From assembly GCA_003344405.1 (NCBI GenBank), contig NOWV01000020.1:372001-436000 (forward strand): DNA of 64,000 bases, written 5' to 3'. Numbering within the stretch: the first letter of the stretch is position 1; every line of letters begins with the position of its first letter. This stretch comes from Trichoplax sp. H2. Its lineage: Eukaryota; Placozoa; Uniplacotomia; Trichoplacea. A model generated the notes under the pieces. The model saw only the letters and a list, made by a program, of their open reading frames with translations. It did not search any database and had not been told where the DNA came from. The position numbers and the translations under genes are program-made. Of this stretch, positions 11,662 through 25,466 are shown piece after piece.

Positions 11662-14600
11662 TTATAAACAGCAAGATCCTTTTCTTGCTGTATCGCTTGC
11701 ATTTTCCTCAGTATTTAGCCGTACAAAACTTCGAGCACGATATAGATCTAATTTTTTACGTTTCAGACCATCCATTTGTCGTTGCATCAGGTGTCTGATG
11801 AAATAAGGTTAATAAAGTAAGGTATAAGCAAAATAATGATATAGAAAAAACCCTGAAATTAATGCAAAATTAAATTTGACATTACCGAACTAACTGATGA
11901 AAGCTTTCTTCAACACTTTCGCCAGTTTTAGCACTACACTCTGTAAACATGGCGTCATGAAGCTAAAATAAGATTAGATATAGAGAAATTGGTAAAAAAT
12001 TGGACCCATAAATTATTCGAAATTTTATGATTATAGTCGGTACTTAAAAGAGATACTTGAAACTTCTAAAGCAACAGTAGATCTATCTTATGTAACTCTA
12101 AAATTAATAGAGATCTTATAACTATAATTGGTACCGGCACTTAAAGAAACAATTGAAATTTATAAAGCAGCAGTAGATCTATCTTTATCCACTAAAATAT
12201 TTAAATTTATATACAATGACTCAGCTCATTTATTTTCTATACATCGTTGTTATTTTACCATAGCTAAACGTGAGCCGGTGTCAGATTTGATTTCTCTTTG
12301 ATCTTGTAAATCCAATTTGTTACCGGTAATCATAATTAATACGTTCTCACTAGCGTTATCCTGCATTAAATTTGATATAGAAAACAGGCTAAAAACGTTA
12401 CTATTTGTATAGTTGGTACAATTTTAAGTAATATACTAAAATTTTGGTGTAGAAGTCTAGACTAAATATCCTTAAGATGATGAAATTACCCGCGACGAGT
12501 TTTCTACTAGTAACTAGAAGTGCAACTCAAATTCGTAGCTAATTGATGCTATGTTAAGGGCTAGTAAAACAATTTTATGCTATATCAGCTTAAGTTTCAC
12601 ATGTACCTTAATGTCTGCAATCCATCCTTGTATATTGGCAAAAGATTCTTGTCGTGTAATATCGTAGAGTAAAAGAATTCCATTAGCATCCCGGTAATAT
12701 GATTGCGGAAGACTACGAAATCTATATTGAAATAAAATTAGAAGAATTCTTTAAGCTTTTTTTGCTCTTGATGTTCGATAGATTAACTTAAAATTGGAGT
12801 TTAAATTTATCATACGCGAGATTGCCAAAGTCTCTATTACAATTGTAAGCTAATTATATTTGAAGAATTTTCGAAAAATCAGTTTCAATATGAGTACCTT
12901 TCTTGGCCGACAGTATCCCATACTTGCAATGAAACCGGCGTATCATCAACCATGACAGTAGACATTTCAAATCCAATATCTTGGGTTAACATAGGCATAA
13001 TGAAAAGAGTATCAGTTTAGAATTTACGTTATCGTATCATGCAGTAAACAGAATGATTATCTCAGACTTTATATCATTCCTATTAAGCTAGCTATGGCGA
13101 TAAACTAAAGTCGCAGTAATAACCTAGTGTAACTCGATGGTCCTCAACAAAGTCATCGTAGCAAAATCGATGAATAAAACTGGTCTTGCCAACTCCAGAG
13201 TCTCCAACAAGGACAATTTTAAAGACATTTAAAGTTTTCTTCTGCAAATATATCGAATAAATAGAAGTAGATGATTAGAAGTAGATCTACTTGTACCAAT
13301 ATTGTCTAGCAATGAGTATCACTGATGTCAACAGATTATTATTATAAAGGACTCCGAGAATTCTGAAGCGTGGAATTACTTTATGATTATAATATTAGTA
13401 TTAACTATACTTAAGCTATTCAAAATTTCTTACCTTTAATGACATTTTTCGAAACGTTGCCTTTTTAGCAGGCTTAATATCCGAGACTGTATTATTCTAG
13501 AATATCGTTTAAGGTAGTAAAAATAGAAATAGTAATCAAGCATTATCCACCTTGAGAAGGACAAGGAGCTGGTAGCAAAGTATGAGATATAGTATCACCA
13601 ATGGGGAATGTAAGTTGGATAATGCTAAATCTTATACATTACCTTATCCTTATCCTGGATCACTAGGCTTTCCATTTGACCATTATGGTTACTCTCATTG
13701 CTATATAGAATAAGAAATATCGTGTTTAAAAGTCCGAATATTTTAAAATTAGAGACGAATTACTACAAGTAATTATAAGCAATAACTAAGATTGTTTTAT
13801 GTCAGGGACTTCTAAGAGAATTGCCTCTTAGATGTACCCGTTTATGCTATATACTTTAGACTAACCTGTTATATTTGATTTGTTCTGATTCTGCTGCCAT
13901 CAATCGATTCAGATTGCCGCTACCATTACTATTCATAGCTAGCATGCTTTGTAGGGATTCATTTAGCTGCGGACAAACGACAAAATGGTCAATGATGTCT
14001 AATCGTTAAAGTATACTAAGACAAGAAGGCATTATCTACTTCATCTTAATATGAGTTTTACATGGGTTTAGATGGATAAGTTTGGGAAGAACAGAGAGTT
14101 ATTTGCTCATAAAGGTCAACTTTTATACTTTACTATAAATGTAATGTTTACAGGGAAATTATCTTATTATCCTTGTTGTATAGATATATTTTATACAGAG
14201 TAATGCTGTCCTAATTGTACATTAAAGTCTTTGTTAATTCTCAATTTAGATACTACTATATAATTTCATAACTATACCGCCATTAAATGATATAGATATG
14301 AGTACTCACTTGTAGAAGAGCTTCATTTTCATTTCGGACTTCTATTTCTGATCTTTTAATCATTTTTAATAACTTATTTAACTATAATAAAATCCCAAAC
14401 AAATGATTAATAAAGGTTGTAATAGGATTTATAATTCGAACTAGAATCGTCTAAGCTCGTAAACTGTACACTCACTTAGATACAAGTGAAATGAACTGAA
14501 GTAGTAATTAACATGGCTATTATTTTGCTATAGTTTATTCACTATTTACCTCTTGATTCCTTTCGTCCATGAAGGCCTTCTCCTTTTCATATTCGGTAAC

Positions 14601-17600
14601 CTTTGCTTCGAGCTGTGATAATAGGAAAAATATCATTAGCATTAAGAGTTGCATATTCCCTTCTTATATCATTCAGAGTAATGTCTGCTATATCAACGTT
14701 AATCTAGTATAATAAGATGTAGGAGGACGATAGAATAGCTAAAAATTGAAAATATTCCAATATCTTTCGTACCTCATGTTTCTCATGAAGTAATAGATTA
14801 AGTTGTTGATTTATATCCATTAAATTAAAGGAGCGATCGCTAATTATCGAAGGCTGATTAGGAACTTGATCGGAAACGCCATCAACGTCTATCCCCATCT
14901 AACATGCAATAGATTAAATGATAATTAATTTCGAGACCAACACGAAGTTATCGGTCGCGGCTGCTACCGTAGAATTTTTTCTGACTATAGTATCTTATTT
15001 CTATGCACTACCCAATGCTAAGTAAGGCAAGAGATTTAAAATTAAATAAGAAGTCCTAGAGGACAGCGCAAGAGGCGGTTATGCTACATATATGATATCT
15101 TTTCCAGATAGTCATTTCTGTAATTTCTTGCTATTGACTACCGTATCTGATGCTTCATGGAGTAGATGATTTCAAAGTTGACTAAGAAAGTCCTTATCAT
15201 CATAAACATAGTGATTACCCTCATTTCTGTTTTTACTATATAGACTGTATTGATGAATATCGGATTCTTTATATTGCTACAGGAAGAGTATACCCATACT
15301 TAAGGATTAAAGATTAACTAAGAAAGGTAAAAAATATAACGGCATAGATTGTGTCTATTGATATCTCTCCTAAAGGCAAAAGCTAAATTTTCCATCAATT
15401 ATCAAATAGCTAATAAATAAAAATGACTTCAGATGAATCAGTAACTTAACAAATAGCTAAAATTATCGTAGCTAATTTTTATATTGATCGTCAGTTGCTA
15501 TGCTACTATTGATGATGAAATCGAGAAAATCAGCATAAAATTGCCATTCGATATCTATTTTTACACGCTAACCGTTCCTTTTTTCATAATGTATTAGTAA
15601 GATCATTTTTAATTAAGTATTATTTAACAAATACTGAATATCTACTTACTGACTGATCTTGGTCTTCCTTAATACTTTCCTCAACAACTTCGATAATATG
15701 GATCAAATGATCAAGCTCCTCTTGACTTGATCGTCAATGGATATAAATAAAGTAGAACAGGAATAAACAATTCTCTTAATATCATTAAAAACAAAGCAAT
15801 AGTTCTTCTACTCTAGAGAACTAGTTCATACTCAAACCGTTGAATGCGCGTGATTACAAAACATAACTCATTAATATTGTTACTAATTCAATTAGTTTTT
15901 TATTAGCATAAGTCAATATTGCCAGCTACGATCACCTTTACGATATTGGAATGCTGTACATAGCATTCTATATCTTATATTAGAGTTGCAAAATAATTTA
16001 TTTTCAATGCTATCGAATGTAGTAATTTCTCCGCTATACCTGCCAGGTTGGACACCAATCTTTTTTTGCTTTTCGTAATATTGATTACAGACTTGTTTTA
16101 ATGCTTTTTCAAATTGCGGTAGTAATGAAGGTTTCTTTTCATAAATTTCGTAATATCTTAAAATTAGCTTGGACAGTATACCTTCGTAGCTATAAATAAA
16201 ATTATAAAGAAAGACTTATATTGTTATAATTCAAACTCTTCATTTTACTCTGTAGTTTATTTATCAAGCTAATCTAAACATGGTCCAATTTTATTAGAAT
16301 GGAATACTAATAATATTCAGCAAGCCATTATTATACAATTACAACGTTGTACTCTATCCCTTTGAAGTATTAACAAAAATGATTTTAGAGATAGCGTGAA
16401 TGCAAAAATGTTATTATAATCATGGTAATAAGGCATAATGTACTTGGATAAACCGCAACATGAGTTATAATCATGGTCTAGCATGAGCTGATTTTTTTTA
16501 CTTGTCTATTTAGATGTTTCCGATTGATGATATCCTCGATTTACATGTTATGATTACAATCGTATTACATGTCTAGTTAGGGGATAAGCGGCATTCAATG
16601 ATTTCATGTATCCTAATTTAACTTTGCCGAGGACTATATTAATCATCGTTATCGTAAATAACAAAGCATAATTCTAATAGCTACAGTTGTATCAACAGTC
16701 GCTTTATTTGAAGAAGAAATGACCATGACCTGTTCTTAATAAATGGACTAAATTATAGGATAATGCTATTAAATTGCTACATCATCAAATTGATTGCTGT
16801 TTCTATGTACATAATCTTGCATGGAAAATTAATATTTTTGCTATATATAGTAGAGATCTACAGTCATGAATAGAATACATGTTATAATTCAGTTAATACG
16901 TATATATGTCAAGCTACACTCGTTTTGTGCCAAATTGAATTGTTTTCTTGTCTCCATGCGCTCAGTAATATAAGTCAAAAAATAGATAGTAAAATAGGTA
17001 GTGTTCAAATTGAGTTCACATCTGATAAAATGTAGGTAGAAAGAATAGGATGAAATATCACATAATTCCTTTTTGACAGATGAATTTCTGGTTAGTAAAT
17101 TTAAATTAAGAAAAAAGAACAATTCTTCTTTCTCGTGTAGCAATTAATAAGATTCGAAAAAATAAATACTAATTATTCTACGATGATTCAAAAACAAACT
17201 GTATCAGCTTATACATATTAATTAGGAATGATAACTAATGAAATCACTGTCAATATTAGCAAGCTCTTCGAAGAAAAGGTGTTTAGTTTTACATTTAAAG
17301 GATAATGAGCAAGATGGGATAATTAGCACGTCATGTACTTTCTATCACCTGATAACTAGCATAGAGTCATGGGTAAATAGTGACTTAAACTTGGACAAAT
17401 TTATGATTGTGATAGGCAATTCATTACGGCATAAATCAGACAAATGTACCTATTTCCGGTTAAAAGAATAGTAAAAAGGTTTAAATAGGTAGTTACAGTA
17501 AAGAATAATAAAGAAGAGAATTTTAAGATGGGTTATCTTAGCCAGGGACCACTAGAAGGTTTGCCTCTACTAATTTACGTTTTAGCCCATACTTATACAA

Positions 17601-20600
17601 ATTTAGTAAAATTGTTTATAATATTAGTCATCGGCTCGTAATTAACTATAGGATATGGATAACAAGTAATTGTTACGAAATTTTAGTAACGTTTGGCGTA
17701 AGATAGTAATAATATCGATAAAACCTGTCTACTTTGCGTTATTATTTATACTATCACATTATAATATTAGTCATCAGCTCGTAGTTAGCTATGGAATATG
17801 GATAACTTGTAATTGCTATGAAATTTTAATAACCTTGGTGCAAGTTATTAATAATATCAGTAAAGTATGTCTATTTTGCATAATTAATTATACCATCAAC
17901 ATTATAATGTTAGTCATTGGCTCGTAGTTAGCTGTGGGATGTGGATAACATGTTATAAATATTTTATAACAGCGGTGTAACTTAGTAATAATATCGATAA
18001 GAATACGCCTATATAGCATTATCTTTTATACTATCACATTACAACATTAGCTATTAGCTCATAGTTAGCTATGGAATATGGATAAGAAGTAATAGTTATG
18101 AAATTTTAATAGCTGTGGTGTAAGTTAGTAGTAATATCAATAAAATCATGTTATTTTGAATTGTTATTTATACGGTCATACTAAAGTAAAGTAGTAAGGA
18201 ATATCAGTTGATTACTACTCTATCAAAATATTATTATGATAGATATTCTTTAGAGCTACAGCGCAGCCATAATTAATAACTATTTCTTATTCGATAGAAG
18301 TACAAAACTCTCTCTCTCTAGGAATATAAGTCTATCTCTACTCTATCTAAAAACACAATTACTAGCACAATGCCGTATTTCAGATCATAATTTTTTTATT
18401 GATCTGTTAAACATAAGTATGCAGACATAGATCAGAATCTATGAATATTTTAGGCACTATTGGCTGCCTACTTGTATAATGTGATTATAAGGAAATTATT
18501 GTCCGCTAAATTTTGTAAGTAAGGAGAAAAACAATTCAATCTTTTATGATGATGTTCAAGCAGATGATGTCAATGGTTGAAAAAATGATATCGAGACCTT
18601 TACTGTATCACTATGCTAAATAAAATTCTACCCAACTTATTTCTATAGTCAACAGGCAACCTGAATACCCTCTTACTCACTAGTAAAGACTAATCGCTTT
18701 GCCAAACTTGGTTTTTGTGAAGCTAAACCTATTTCATGGTGTATTTTTAAAGTAATATTTCAGCGGCAACATTTATTGAGTCGTATTTAGATTCATTATA
18801 CCTTCAATTTTTTATTGATTTCATACAGGATAATGATAATTCACGTTGCGAGCTGTTTATTTTTAAACCCTTCTAAGCGATTAGATGGGAGTAAAATCGT
18901 TACTTTACAGCATAAAGTAAGATTTGTAATGGCAGCAAAATTTCTGATTGGATTTTATACGTAGATCAGAAAACGACAAAATGATTTATTTCATTGAGGC
19001 TGTATTCTGTTACTATAGGTTAAAAACTGTAACTTGTAAACATTTCTAGGCAGCTAGATGGAATGGAATACCTAAATTATAGTGTAGTAAGATCTATTCG
19101 CAGTAAAAATTTCTGAATAAGTTTTAAACGTACACTGAAAGACAGTAAGATATTTCACGTGGTAGCATCCTACTACTACGCGTTGCATCCCGTTATTTGG
19201 AGATACTTCTAAGCAGCTGGATGGAGTAGAATAACTACTGATACTCCCTAAAGTTATAAAAGCACAATTATTCAAGGGTAATTTTATGAACGAGAATGGA
19301 GTAATTTTATAATACGATATCATAGGAGATAGCCTTACATGCCTGCTGAAAATGGTGAAGAAGAATCATTTTGATCAAGGTTGGAAGTACAACCTTGTTA
19401 TTGTATCTTGATCCTTAGCACAACTAGACTAGATCTGAAGTGGAGTAGATAAACTATTTTTAATAGTTAACCTAATGCAGATAAGAATACTTTTAAAGCT
19501 TTTATTTGTTATTACCCTCTATCTCTTGGATCAACTATGGGTGAATAAGATGTGATATCTTTCATATATCTGAATCTTAGACTTGGTTAATATTAGTATA
19601 GTAATACACAACAATATCCAATTAATGAATAGAAAAAGAGGATAACTTTGGTCCACACGACGTCTTACTGAATTGCTTCTTCTCCCTCAGAGCTACTTGT
19701 ATGCATTATAATGGCTACCTTCGCTGGTCAATGACTCGAAAGTTATAGAATGGATCGTGTACTATAATACTCGTATATGAGTAATCCATGTTGCGCTCTT
19801 TTATGTCCCCCTTTTGTAACAAAGCAAGTCAATAATTTTTTTTATGTCGTATTTGATTGCATATTGAATTTAGGAGTAATGTTACAAGCTTGAATAATAA
19901 CCAAAGGCCCAGCAGGCCTTTTGAAAATGACGACATGTGTTCTTGTATAACTTAAGTATAGAAGGTGGACATTGGATTGAACTTATTCTTACAGCGGGTT
20001 TCAAATCAAAATTTGATAAACTTTAGTGTAAAGTTTCCTATTGGAATACGGAAATCCTTCTGTATAAAGGAGTTTAACATTCGATATCGCCTGTAAGTAA
20101 CCATTCTGCAAGTAATTTGAATCACTTTACTGGTAATTCTAGCAGCGTTAGTCATTTATAACCGGTAAAATTAAAGGTCAGTGGAATTAAGATTAGCGTT
20201 AATAATAGAAAGAGCCAGCAGTGATCTAGATGTAATTATTTTCGGTTTAGTTTGGTAGTCCTTTCCTCTAGTATCGTTGGTGCCTATTTAGCTAAACGAG
20301 CGTAATAAGTAGGAGAGATAGAGATACTCTAATTGGGCTTAAAAAGGACTGATGAGAGGCTTCTTAAATTGGGCACTAAAAGCCAGTCTACGTATTCAAA
20401 TCATTGGAAATATCATGTTTATTAATGTGCTATATTAAATTTATGATCGAAGTGATAACACAGCACGAAGTGATAACTGAAAATGCCTGAGTAGCATTCT
20501 ATATTAGTATACTATGGATAGTCCAATGATCACAGAGATGTTGTATTCGACATCGATGAGGAATAAGGGTGGAAAAATCTTTATACCTTGCCATTAAGGC

Positions 20601-22386
20601 AAATGATGGATTATAATCAAATTTTAGCTGTCGTCGACAGCGTTCAATGGCTATCACGGGGATAACATGACCTAATCTCACTCTAGTGGTCTGAGCAATT
20701 CATCACCTAATCAGGGTAGCCATTGAACGTCGAATTGTCAATGCAGTATAACATCGTTAAGGAAGGATCTTTTCACTTGCTATGGAGAATATAAAATGAA
20801 ATAGAGATCCTCACATTGGATTAACAGGGGGACTGGTAGGTATAGCTTTTATGTTGTCGGCGACAAAGTAACAAGCAAAGGTACTATAGGCTGAAAAAAT
20901 TTTGAAAAAATTTTGAAATAGAAAATAAATGTTCTCATTGTTTTCCCCGGTGTCGGTATATAAATTTCTCGATTGGCTAATAAATACTTTATCGAATAGG
21001 TAAAATTTAGGCTAGTGTTTGAAAAGGGGAAAATAACGTCGTAAAATGATCATTTAATATCAACATTATCAATCTTGAGTAAAACCTGATATGAAATAAG
21101 AGCTTAATCGCCTACTAATACTTGTCAAATAGGTAAGCTAGTTTTTAGAAAGATGAAAACATAATTAGATAGGCTAATTTTTGAGAAAGAGTGGAGTAAA
21201 ATAAAATAAGCTACTTTTCAGAGAGGTTAAAATAAAATTAAATATCCTGGTTTCCGGAAAGAGTAGAATAAAATAGATAAGCTAGTATTTAGAAAGATTA
21301 AATAAGATTAAATATACCGGATTTAGCCAAGAGTAGATTAAAGGCTTAAAAATATTAGCTAATATTATCATGGTCATTTCAGAGTCGATTCTTTAATTTA
21401 ATTCTATTATCTAATATTAAAGGAGAATCTCTGGATCGCAAAATAAATACTTTATCAAATAGGTAAACCAGTTTTGAAAAGAGTAGAATCAAGACTTGAT
21501 AGAGATTGGCTAATATCATCATGGCCAATCTTGGGTAAACTTGTTAACTCTATTATCTAATATTAAACAAAAACTTTTGCATCGTCTAATAAATACTTTA
21601 TCGAAAATAGGTAAGATTTAGGTTACGGTAGTTTTTAGAAAGAGTAGAACTACGACTTGAAAAAAGATCGTTTAATTAGTATCATTACGGGCAATCTTGA
21701 GTAGATTCGTTCATTTTCTGTTATTGAATATGAAACACGAACATCTGGATAGTCTAAAATATACTCCATCAAGTGGTTAAGATTTAAGTTCGTTTTTAGA
21801 AAGAGTGGAATAAAGAGTTGCAAAAAAATAATGACTAATATCATCGTGGCCAATCTTGAGTAAACTCGTTAATTCTATTATCCAATATGAAACAAAAAAC
21901 TTGCAGTATGGAGAATAATAATGAACAGCACTTGCATAAACATGGCTAGAATTCTCATTCTATTCTTTTTCATTCGACCCATGTTAGTTAATTAATCTTT
22001 AGCCACCCCAAAAATAAATTGTTGTCGATCGGTCTTATTCATAAATAACTAGATTAAAGTGTCAAACAATTTCAAGTCGGTTAAGGAAATGATGTAACTT
22101 ACCCTCGAAATAAGTCTATCAATTGTAATTTAATAATGTTTTCTTCAATTTCAACCGGTAATAAGATTTCTTCTTTAGCATCATCGTCGTCCAAACTATT
22201 GGGCCGATTTTGTCCATTTAATATACTACTTGATCCAGTATTGCTATCACCACTGATGTCATTGAGTGATGAAAAATCGGATTGCATAAAATCATCTTCT
22301 AATCCAGTACTAGATCGAACAACAACTCGTTTCTTCTTGGACCTTCCATCTACTGATCGCTGTTGAGTCTCTCCCGTTGTTTCCAT
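11662..22386 (-). CDS. Large Rab GTPase with coiled coil, RASEF/CRACR2A/RAB44-like
   Basis: Fifteen exons join in frame to 539 aa: 22386-22103, 16189-16040, 15725-15650, 14898-14773, 14612-14550, 14381-14310, 13966-13866, 13700-13643, 13496-13434, 13241-13124, 12979-12898, 12721-12607, 12360-12259, 11962-11886, 11794-11662. Residues 1-95 are charged and disordered. Residues about 145-330 have heptad-like leucines, giving a probable coiled coil. From about 338 comes a complete Rab domain: P-loop GDSGVGKT, WDTVGQER, NKLD, ECSAKTG. It ends SCCL, a CCX-type tail that fits geranylgeranyl membrane anchoring. Family members link vesicle traffic to signalling. The pattern GSRLAMLHDAMFTECSAK recalls the large-Rab group, but their N-terminal EF-hands are not seen. 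WDTVGQE replaces the usual WDTAGQE. The first intron is 5.9 kb; its phase-2 junction supports but does not prove the exon 1 link. Confidence 0.85.
11999..12190. repeat. Intronic ~88-bp duplication in the Rab gene
   Basis: Two diverged copies share ATTATAGTCGGTACTTAAA, GAAACTTCTAAAGCA and GCAGTAGATCTATCTT. They lie in the intron between the exons ending at 12259 and starting at 11962, with no coding potential. Confidence 0.6.
17612..18185. repeat. ~143-bp tandem repeat, 4 copies
   Basis: The block ATAATATTAGTCATCGGCTC, then GTAGTTAGCTATGGAATATG, GATAACAAGTAAT and GTAATAATATCGATAAA, starts near 17615, 17758, 17900 and 18042. The period is very regular at about 143 bases. A plus-strand 85-codon frame at 17670-17927 is carried by the repeat. 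Confidence 0.85.
18840..19260. repeat. ~165-bp tandem repeat, ~3 copies, strongly diverged
   Basis: Blocks resembling ACATTTCTAAGCAGCTAGAT and GTAAAAATTTCTGAATAAG recur near 18870, 19035 and 19200. Similarity is weak but collinear. Confidence 0.5.
20930..21895. repeat. ~150-165-bp degenerate tandem repeat
   Basis: The block CTAATAAATACTTTATCGAA with TAGGTAA, TTTTTAGAAAGAGTAG, TAATATCATCATGGCCAATC and CTATTATCTAATATTAAAC recurs near 20979, 21117, 21443, 21590 and 21757. Between about 21120 and 21340 a shorter sub-repeat (AGGCTAGTTTTTAGAAAGA types) has multiplied. Confidence 0.8.
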
Positions 22387-25300
22387 CAAATTTTAAAATT
22401 GGAGGTAATTATAATGGAATCGGAAAAACTGAATAGATTACTATCTTGATCCATGAGGGGAAAAAGAAAGAAAATATAGTCATCTCTTTTGTCCAATGGA
22501 GAAAATATTGACAACATGCGAGTATTTTCAAGAAAGAAGAAATAATCCTTAACACTTACCCGTTCTTAACGAATGAATTACAATCCAACTTGCAAAAAAT
22601 TTTACTTATACTCTATTTTCAATCAATCTATACGATGGCGCCTAGCTTACATCGAATAAGCCATCGATGGTGGTTGAAGAAAATCAATATTTCGTAGCTC
22701 GTCTTAATTAAATTGATTGGTTAGGCAATTTTTAGATAGGAAATATTATTCTTTGTCCAGTCCAAGCCAATAATTCTGTTTTCTTGTTATGAAGTAAAAT
22801 AATCCACACCGCGTGTAATCGAACTTCCGTCGTTGTAGGCTTAGAATGACTCTCTTATAAAGATATTAATCGATACAGATCCAATTTAATATAGAATCAT
22901 TTAGAATTCAACTAGATCTGACTTGCTTGCCGAAAATAGACCGCAATAATCATTCTAGCCCAATCAACAATGAGTCAAATCAAGGCTGTTGTCGTCTGAA
23001 TGCTTGAAATCTTTACAGATTCCTCACGCTCTCTCTACCTTTCATAACGTCGTCCGACTGCTATGGAATCTCCTGCCGATTTTTATCAATAGTTTAGCTT
23101 TCAACATAAATTTAAATCTATCTTTCAACGTTAATGAATAACTTAGTAACAAGCTTTTGTTGTTTTACACACCTATTTGCTAAATGGATGATTAACGAAA
23201 CAATATGTGCATTCTTGTTCAGTAACAACAGCAAAGACAATAACTTATTGGCTAGTTTGTTAAGTGATAGTTCGCCACATTACAACATAGTTTATTAGCG
23301 CAAGTATGTATTTATTAGCCACTTTTCTATCGATAGTTATGAGTCATATTGCTGACGGTCCTGATGGATTGCAGAATCGAGATGTCGCGATCCTGGCGTT
23401 TTCCATCGGTTATTGACATAGCTTGATCTTATTGACTTTTTGTCGCTATCGTCAACAACTTGCCTATGATTGAGAGTTTGTTAGTATTCTTGGAGAATGG
23501 AAAGAAAAGAATAGAAACAGTTTTATTTGATAGCATGCTAACGGCTGTTGAATCAAAGACATCAAAAGTCTATAATATAAAAAATAGATATCGTTACCGA
23601 CTGCTACTGGCTGGGATCTATAATAAACGTTAATTAATTAACAGAGCTCATAACATGGCATTTTGGCAATGATAGAGAGGTCATCCATAGAATCCTTAAC
23701 TATAATATTTATTATTTATACGATTCGTTACCAGTTGCTATTATAGACTACTAGGGATCGAATAATAATAACAGAAATTAGAACAGCATTTGGCAATGAT
23801 GGAGAGGTCATCAATAGAACCCTTGACTACAATAGTATTTATTAGTCATATTATTGGTTTCTGTCATTACCTCCCAAAATTGATATCTTTACTAGTTGCT
23901 ATTGTAGGCTACGACTGGGATCTATTAATAACAGAACTCATAACATAGCATTTTGTAATGATGGAGAAGTTATCAATATAATGCTTGACAATAATAATAT
24001 TTTTAGTCATATCGTTTTCTGTTTTTACCCCAGATAATACCCTTGCTGGTTGCTACTGCAGACTGTTGCTTAGATCTGCTGATTGAAACAAAACTCGTAG
24101 CTGGGCATCTTTGTGATCGATTGCTACGGCAGACTACTGCTGGGATCTATTGGTTAACAAAAGTTATAACATGGCATTTAACAATCATAGAGAGGTTATC
24201 CTTAGAATTCTTGACCATAATATTTTAGTCCCACAGATTTTTATCATTATCCTCTAAAATTGATATCCTTCCCAATGGCTACGGCAGATTGCTACTGGGA
24301 TCGATTGATTAACAGAATTCGTAATATGGCATTTATGCAATCATGAAGAGAATATTGATGGAATTCTTAACTATAATATTTATTAATCATATAATATTCT
24401 GTTGTAACCTCTCTCCCCAAATTGATACCCCTACCGATTGCTACGGCAGACTACTACTGGGATCTATTGATTAACAGAACTCATAAAATGACATTTTTAC
24501 AATCATATAGTCAGAGATGGATTACGGAACACTAGTTGTCTAAAACATATTTGACTATATTATTTATTATTCCTACAGCTTTCTGATGTATCTAATCCTC
24601 TCATTAATATATAAGTTATAAACACTAGTCCTAATAAGCAAACTTGGAGATACTATCTTATTCGGTGTCTGATAGAGTATCTTATTATGTCAGAGCCTAT
24701 CACATTATTGCCTCGTTTTTCAAGTTATATTATCTGTAGCTTTATTTTTACCGTATGTTATTTAACACTGGCATGATATCTTTTCTTCCTATGAAATGGC
24801 CTATGGCATTACTATTTCAATAGACAAGGAGAAATAGGATACTTAATACTATAATACTATTTACTATTTATGTAGTATCCATTTTTTGCCAGGATCTAAC
24901 CTATCATGTCACTGCCCCAATGTAAAAGTCATATTATCTTTGACTATTTATTCTACTATTTAAAACTCAAAATAATAAGAAATTCTACTGGCTAAAAGTC
25001 ACGAATTGACTTTTGCCTTCTAACACTTATCTTATTTTCGTTAGATAACATTCTATGGTATTTGTTAAGAATACTATTAAGATAAGTATTATCTATGGCG
25101 TTACACATTCTTTCATAGATCTATGCATAGTTTTATCACATTATCGATATACTGATAACTAATGGTCCAGTAGATTTACTATAGATTGACTAATTTTTCA
25201 TAAAGTTTGAGCTCAGCTTCGTCTAAGAGAGGCTAGCGGTGTTGCTGTTTCTCTTGATGATAGAACATCGTCAGTATTCAGACTCTTACCGTAGGTAAAT

Positions 25301-25466
25301 GAACGAAGGATAATCCTGACTGTAAGTGCGTTTTATTTACTATTCTTCCAAACACTATTATGCCATGAAAATCTACTAGCAACGTTATAGTTATATAGAT
25401 TACTACGTGGTTATGCATAACACTGTACTATAGGGGTGTAATATTATATTTTGTATCTTGCTTTAG
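22387..25466. other. Upstream of the Rab gene; mostly repeat
   Basis: The first 1.1 kb should hold the Rab gene's promoter and 5' UTR, but I can name no specific element. 23585-24530 is a tandem array. A 36-codon plus-strand frame at 23306-23416 begins with a signal-peptide-like stretch (MYLLATFLSIVMSHIADG). It could be a first exon for the orphan exon at 25467, but it has no good donor site and is too short to trust. Confidence 0.45.
23585..24530. repeat. ~155-bp tandem repeat, about 7 copies
   Basis: The block CGATTGCTACGGCAGACTAC, then TGGGATCTATTGATTAACAG, CATAACATGGCATTT, AATGATGGAGAGGTCATC and CTATAATATTTATT, recurs near 23593, 23728, 23894, 24050, 24120, 24275 and 24432. The 24050-24120 copy is truncated. 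A 61-codon plus-strand frame at 24043-24228 is repeat-derived. Confidence 0.85.

Larger units (their letters stand above)
16190..22102. other. 5.9-kb first intron of the Rab gene
   Basis: Bounded on the minus strand by the donor GTAAGT at 22102 and the acceptor TTTATAG before 16189. It is by far the longest intron of the gene; the others are about 100-1500 bases. Three degenerate tandem arrays fill much of it (17612-18185, 18840-19260, 20930-21895), and it carries a CT run near 18309. I found no nested gene. Open frames of 60-84 codons here lack splice context or lie in repeats. Confidence 0.65.

Noticed and set aside
17238-17471. 77-codon plus-strand frame in the Rab first intron
   Set aside because: No acceptor, donor or homologue signal; within the range of chance open frames.
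17670-17927. 85-codon plus-strand frame
   Set aside because: Lies inside the 143-bp tandem array; its hydrophobic sequence follows from repeat composition.
24043-24228. 61-codon plus-strand frame with Cys and Leu
   Set aside because: Composed of the 155-bp repeat unit; parts repeat in neighbouring copies.
25205-25302. Possible upstream plus-strand exon before the orphan membrane exon (CTTCGTCTAAGAGAGGC to CCGTAG|GTAAAT)
   Set aside because: The open frame ends in an in-frame TAG at the donor and the phase does not match the next exon.
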